Below, one piece after another: positions 62,240 through 64,000 of a DNA stretch of 64,000 bases. Source of the DNA: Planctobacterium sp047947135. Lineage in GTDB: Bacteria > Pseudomonadota > Gammaproteobacteria > Enterobacterales > Alteromonadaceae. The position numbers were made by a program, and so were the translations under genes. The stretch covers positions 3,162,001 to 3,226,000 of the forward strand of contig CP170457.1 in NCBI GenBank assembly GCA_047947135.1, given 5' to 3'. Every line of letters starts with the position of its first letter. Within the stretch, counting starts at the first letter, position 1. The notes beneath the pieces are model-generated. The model was given only the letters and a program-made list of their open reading frames with translations. It was not told the DNA's origin and did not search any database.

Positions 62240-63721
62240 TTAGTCGATGATAGTCTCTTCTTCTTCTTCGCCAACCTGTTCGTCATCCTTTAGACTAATG
62301 CCATTTTCAGGTAAAGTTCCTGCGGCGCCTGAGTTTTGTGCCGTTTGGTTACCTTCACCGTCCAGTTCGGATTGCTCTAGGCGCGCAGTCAGAATTTGCT
62401 CGAACTGGCCGGAGGAATCCAGTTCCTGAGCAAACTGAGCGACAATGGAATCAAACGGCCCTCCCGGACCGGGACCTCTTCCTGAGTGTATCTGAGGTTG
62501 CGTAAAAGAAACGGGGCCAGATGTTGGTGAATTCTGGTTGCTTTGGGTTGAGCCTGAATTGCTCATTGAAGCGCCAGACATCCCTCCTGTTGAGGCTGAG
62601 GTGGCCGGTATTGGTGACATACCCATAATACCCATACTGGTGAGAAAACCCGAGGCACCCATATGTCCAAGACCTGCTGCCATGCCCATAAAATGAGTTC
62701 CTATACCACTATTGCTGAACCTGCCGGAACCTGCTGCCGCTCTGAAGCGATTACCACCGGCTCCTCTTGACCGCATACCATAGGAGCGTCGCAAAAATCT
62801 GCGGCGGTAGGGCATAGCTCTTCGACGATCCAGCAAATAGCTGTTGCCAAGCATATAAAATGATGAACCCGATCCCATCATTCCTGCATTGTAAAAACTG
62901 GTTGCAGCCAGTTGACTACCTGCTGCAAGTGCGGAACTGGATAACAAAGTACCGATGTAGCCACGTTTCATGCCTGGTGTCACCACATTGCCACTTAATC
63001 TGGATACCAAAGGTCGGTTAATCGGAACTTTGGGTTTTAGCGCGTAGGTTTCAGCCAGCAAATGTATCGCATCAGCATTTTCTTCTTCAGCAAGTTGCTG
63101 GAGAATGTTTACGCCTTCCTGCTGATTTTCTTCAAGCGTAATATTGGCCTGCTTGCCGGGCAAATCCAATAATTGTCTCGCTAATTCCAGCTTCGCTTCA
63201 ACGGATTCGTTGGCTCTGGTGCGTAGTTCCTGAGCTGAAGAATAATGCTCCTGTTCCTGTTCCAGTTCATGTTCGTCAGTGAAATCATCAACTTCAGTTG
63301 AAATTTCAGTGTCAGGTTTACCTGCCTCAGTTTCCTCTGGTAACCCGGTACTGTCTTCCTCTTCGTGAGAAGCAATTAGCTTCCAGTCGCGTTGAGCAGA
63401 AATGTTACCGCGATAGCTGGGGTGTTGTGCATGCTCGCCGAAGCCAAGAATATCCAAAGATGCAATTTCATTGCAATTCAGCCACAAATAAGTTTTGGCA
63501 AGATTCGCAATACGCTCTACTTTCAGGCGATTTAGGGAAAAGAAATCAGGATCTTTCGCCTCCATTTTCACTTCCATGTGGGATTGGCAGCTGTTGTTCA
63601 AATCTGAGACAGTGATGCCTTCTTTAGTAAAGAGTGGTTTTGCATATGCACAGGCACTATGAAGGACAACACACAGTGAGAGGTATGTAAGTAAACGACT
63701 TAGTAGATTCCGATCCCGCAT
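62240..63721 (-). CDS. Large exported low-complexity protein heading the VWA-stator operon
   Basis: A 493-residue protein with a signal peptide ending near residue 27 (CAYAKP). Residues 28-110 look folded, with two Cys (SLNRLKVERIANLAKTYLWL). Then come an acidic stretch (about 115-165), one Sel1-like helical repeat (ILQQLAEEENADAIHLLAET), a Met/Gly/Ser/Arg-rich region (about 250-410, with RRRFLRRSYGMRSRGAGGN) and an acidic tail. No family is recognised. It is the first gene of the seven, 62 bp before the channel gene, and might be the moved or secreted substrate. Confidence 0.65.
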   Translation of the reverse strand: MRDRNLLSRLLTYLSLCVVLHSACAYAKPLFTKEGITVSDLNNSCQSHMEVKMEAKDPDFFSLNRLKVERIANLAKTYLWLNCNEIASLDILGFGEHAQHPSYRGNISAQRDWKLIASHEEEDSTGLPEETEAGKPDTEISTEVDDFTDEHELEQEQEHYSSAQELRTRANESVEAKLELARQLLDLPGKQANITLEENQQEGVNILQQLAEEENADAIHLLAETYALKPKVPINRPLVSRLSGNVVTPGMKRGYIGTLLSSSALAAGSQLAATSFYNAGMMGSGSSFYMLGNSYLLDRRRAMPYRRRFLRRSYGMRSRGAGGNRFRAAAGSGRFSNSGIGTHFMGMAAGLGHMGASGFLTSMGIMGMSPIPATSASTGGMSGASMSNSGSTQSNQNSPTSGPVSFTQPQIHSGRGPGPGGPFDSIVAQFAQELDSSGQFEQILTARLEQSELDGEGNQTAQNSGAAGTLPENGISLKDDEQVGEEEEETIID

Positions 63722-63724
63722 TAT

Positions 63725-63756
63725 CGTTCTCTTGTGTATACGTTCTCTTGTGTATA
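63725..63756. repeat. Perfect 16-bp tandem duplication in the 5' leader of the VWA-stator operon
   Basis: CGTTCTCTTGTGTATA occurs twice back to back. Read towards the gene it gives two copies of the purine-rich word AAGAGAAC, the nearer one 4 nt before the ATG triplet context and the other 16 bp further. The ribosome-binding region is therefore duplicated and could vary in copy number. Confidence 0.75.
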
Positions 63757-63835
63757 AATATTATACAATCTTTAAAATATACCAGTGGTGAATGGTGATA
63801 TCAATTCCTCAATAAATTATTTTTTAAGGTTTGCC

Positions 63836-64000
63836 ATGAGATTCGCTAAACAACGAAAAAGTTACCCGACAATATCTTCCTATTTTAGTGGTTGCTTTGG
63901 GAGCAGTGACACTGTCAGGTTATCTGCCCCCCCTTCATTAACCATTCAAAAAGAAGACTGTACCCACCACGTTATTTCTGCCCATATAGCCCCAAAAAAC
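63836..64000 (+). pseudogene. Possible exported-protein gene with frameshifts, running off the window
   Basis: An ATG with TAAGG 6 nt upstream opens a frame that stays open to the window end, but its residues look unnatural. Dropping one A in the A5 run near 63856 gives a good signal-like sequence (VTRQYLPILVVALGAVTLSG). Returning to the first frame at the C7 run near 63926 avoids an early stop. Two indels in homopolymers suggest a decayed gene or sequencing errors. It is divergent from the VWA-stator operon. Confidence 0.3.

Noticed and set aside
57466..63721. The VWA-stator operon as a Zorya defence system
   Set aside because: Only the proton-channel principle is shared. No ZorC-like, ZorD helicase/nuclease or Mrr-like gene is in the operon, and the MotB-like proteins end in VWA domains rather than an OmpA-like peptidoglycan-binding domain.

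Overview
The window reads as chromosomal DNA of a marine heterotrophic gammaproteobacterium, probably in or near the Alteromonadaceae. This is an inference from the gene content: a kynurenine operon, reductive pyrimidine breakdown, an ABC-type mannitol system, NhaD, SulP, multihaem cytochromes and moderate GC. No rRNA, tRNA, CRISPR array or complete insertion sequence was seen.

Layout. 1-7881: a probable periplasm/outer-membrane electron-transfer cluster (split GlcG-domain protein, outer-membrane barrel, decahaem cytochrome with a C-terminal LVIVD-repeat domain, pentahaem cytochrome). 8141-15962: an SDR, then a tightly coupled tryptophan/kynurenine degradation operon running from kynurenine towards 2-aminomuconate; tryptophan 2,3-dioxygenase is not here. 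16034-18087: two unassigned genes. 18360-27950: mannitol uptake and catabolism, with an AraC-type regulator, an ABC importer, mannitol dehydrogenase, an outer-membrane porin and fructokinase. 28107-31325: a methyltransferase, a Sel1-repeat protein and a CcdAB-like toxin-antitoxin pair. 31825-41210: a complete reductive pyrimidine route from uracil/thymine to acyl-CoA, with its own NCS1 permease. 41393-45249: an ornithine-cyclodeaminase-family enzyme with a three-subunit HcnABC-like flavin dehydrogenase.

45255-50817 is a rearranged segment. An NhaD antiporter, a small membrane protein, a ribbon-helix-helix protein and a SulP transporter lie between two direct repeats. The repeats carry the 3' end of a LysR gene, and the right-hand one also carries a decayed piece of the flavin dehydrogenase gene. 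50969-56169: a secreted protein with a degenerate metallo-beta-lactamase fold, then an HxlR regulator divergent from a tautomerase/enoyl-CoA hydratase/SDR/HCCA-isomerase operon. That operon ends in a small graveyard (truncated SDR, IS3 transposase tail, RecD-like helicase tail; 56166-57334).

57466-63721 holds the most unusual unit: a seven-gene minus-strand operon. It encodes an ExbB/TolQ/MotA-like proton-channel subunit, two paralogous ExbD/MotB-like proteins whose periplasmic part is a von Willebrand A domain, a single-pass membrane protein, a secreted Gly-zipper/coiled-coil protein, a coiled-coil lipoprotein and a large secreted low-complexity protein. I know of no named system with this composition, and it is my candidate for an undescribed envelope machine.
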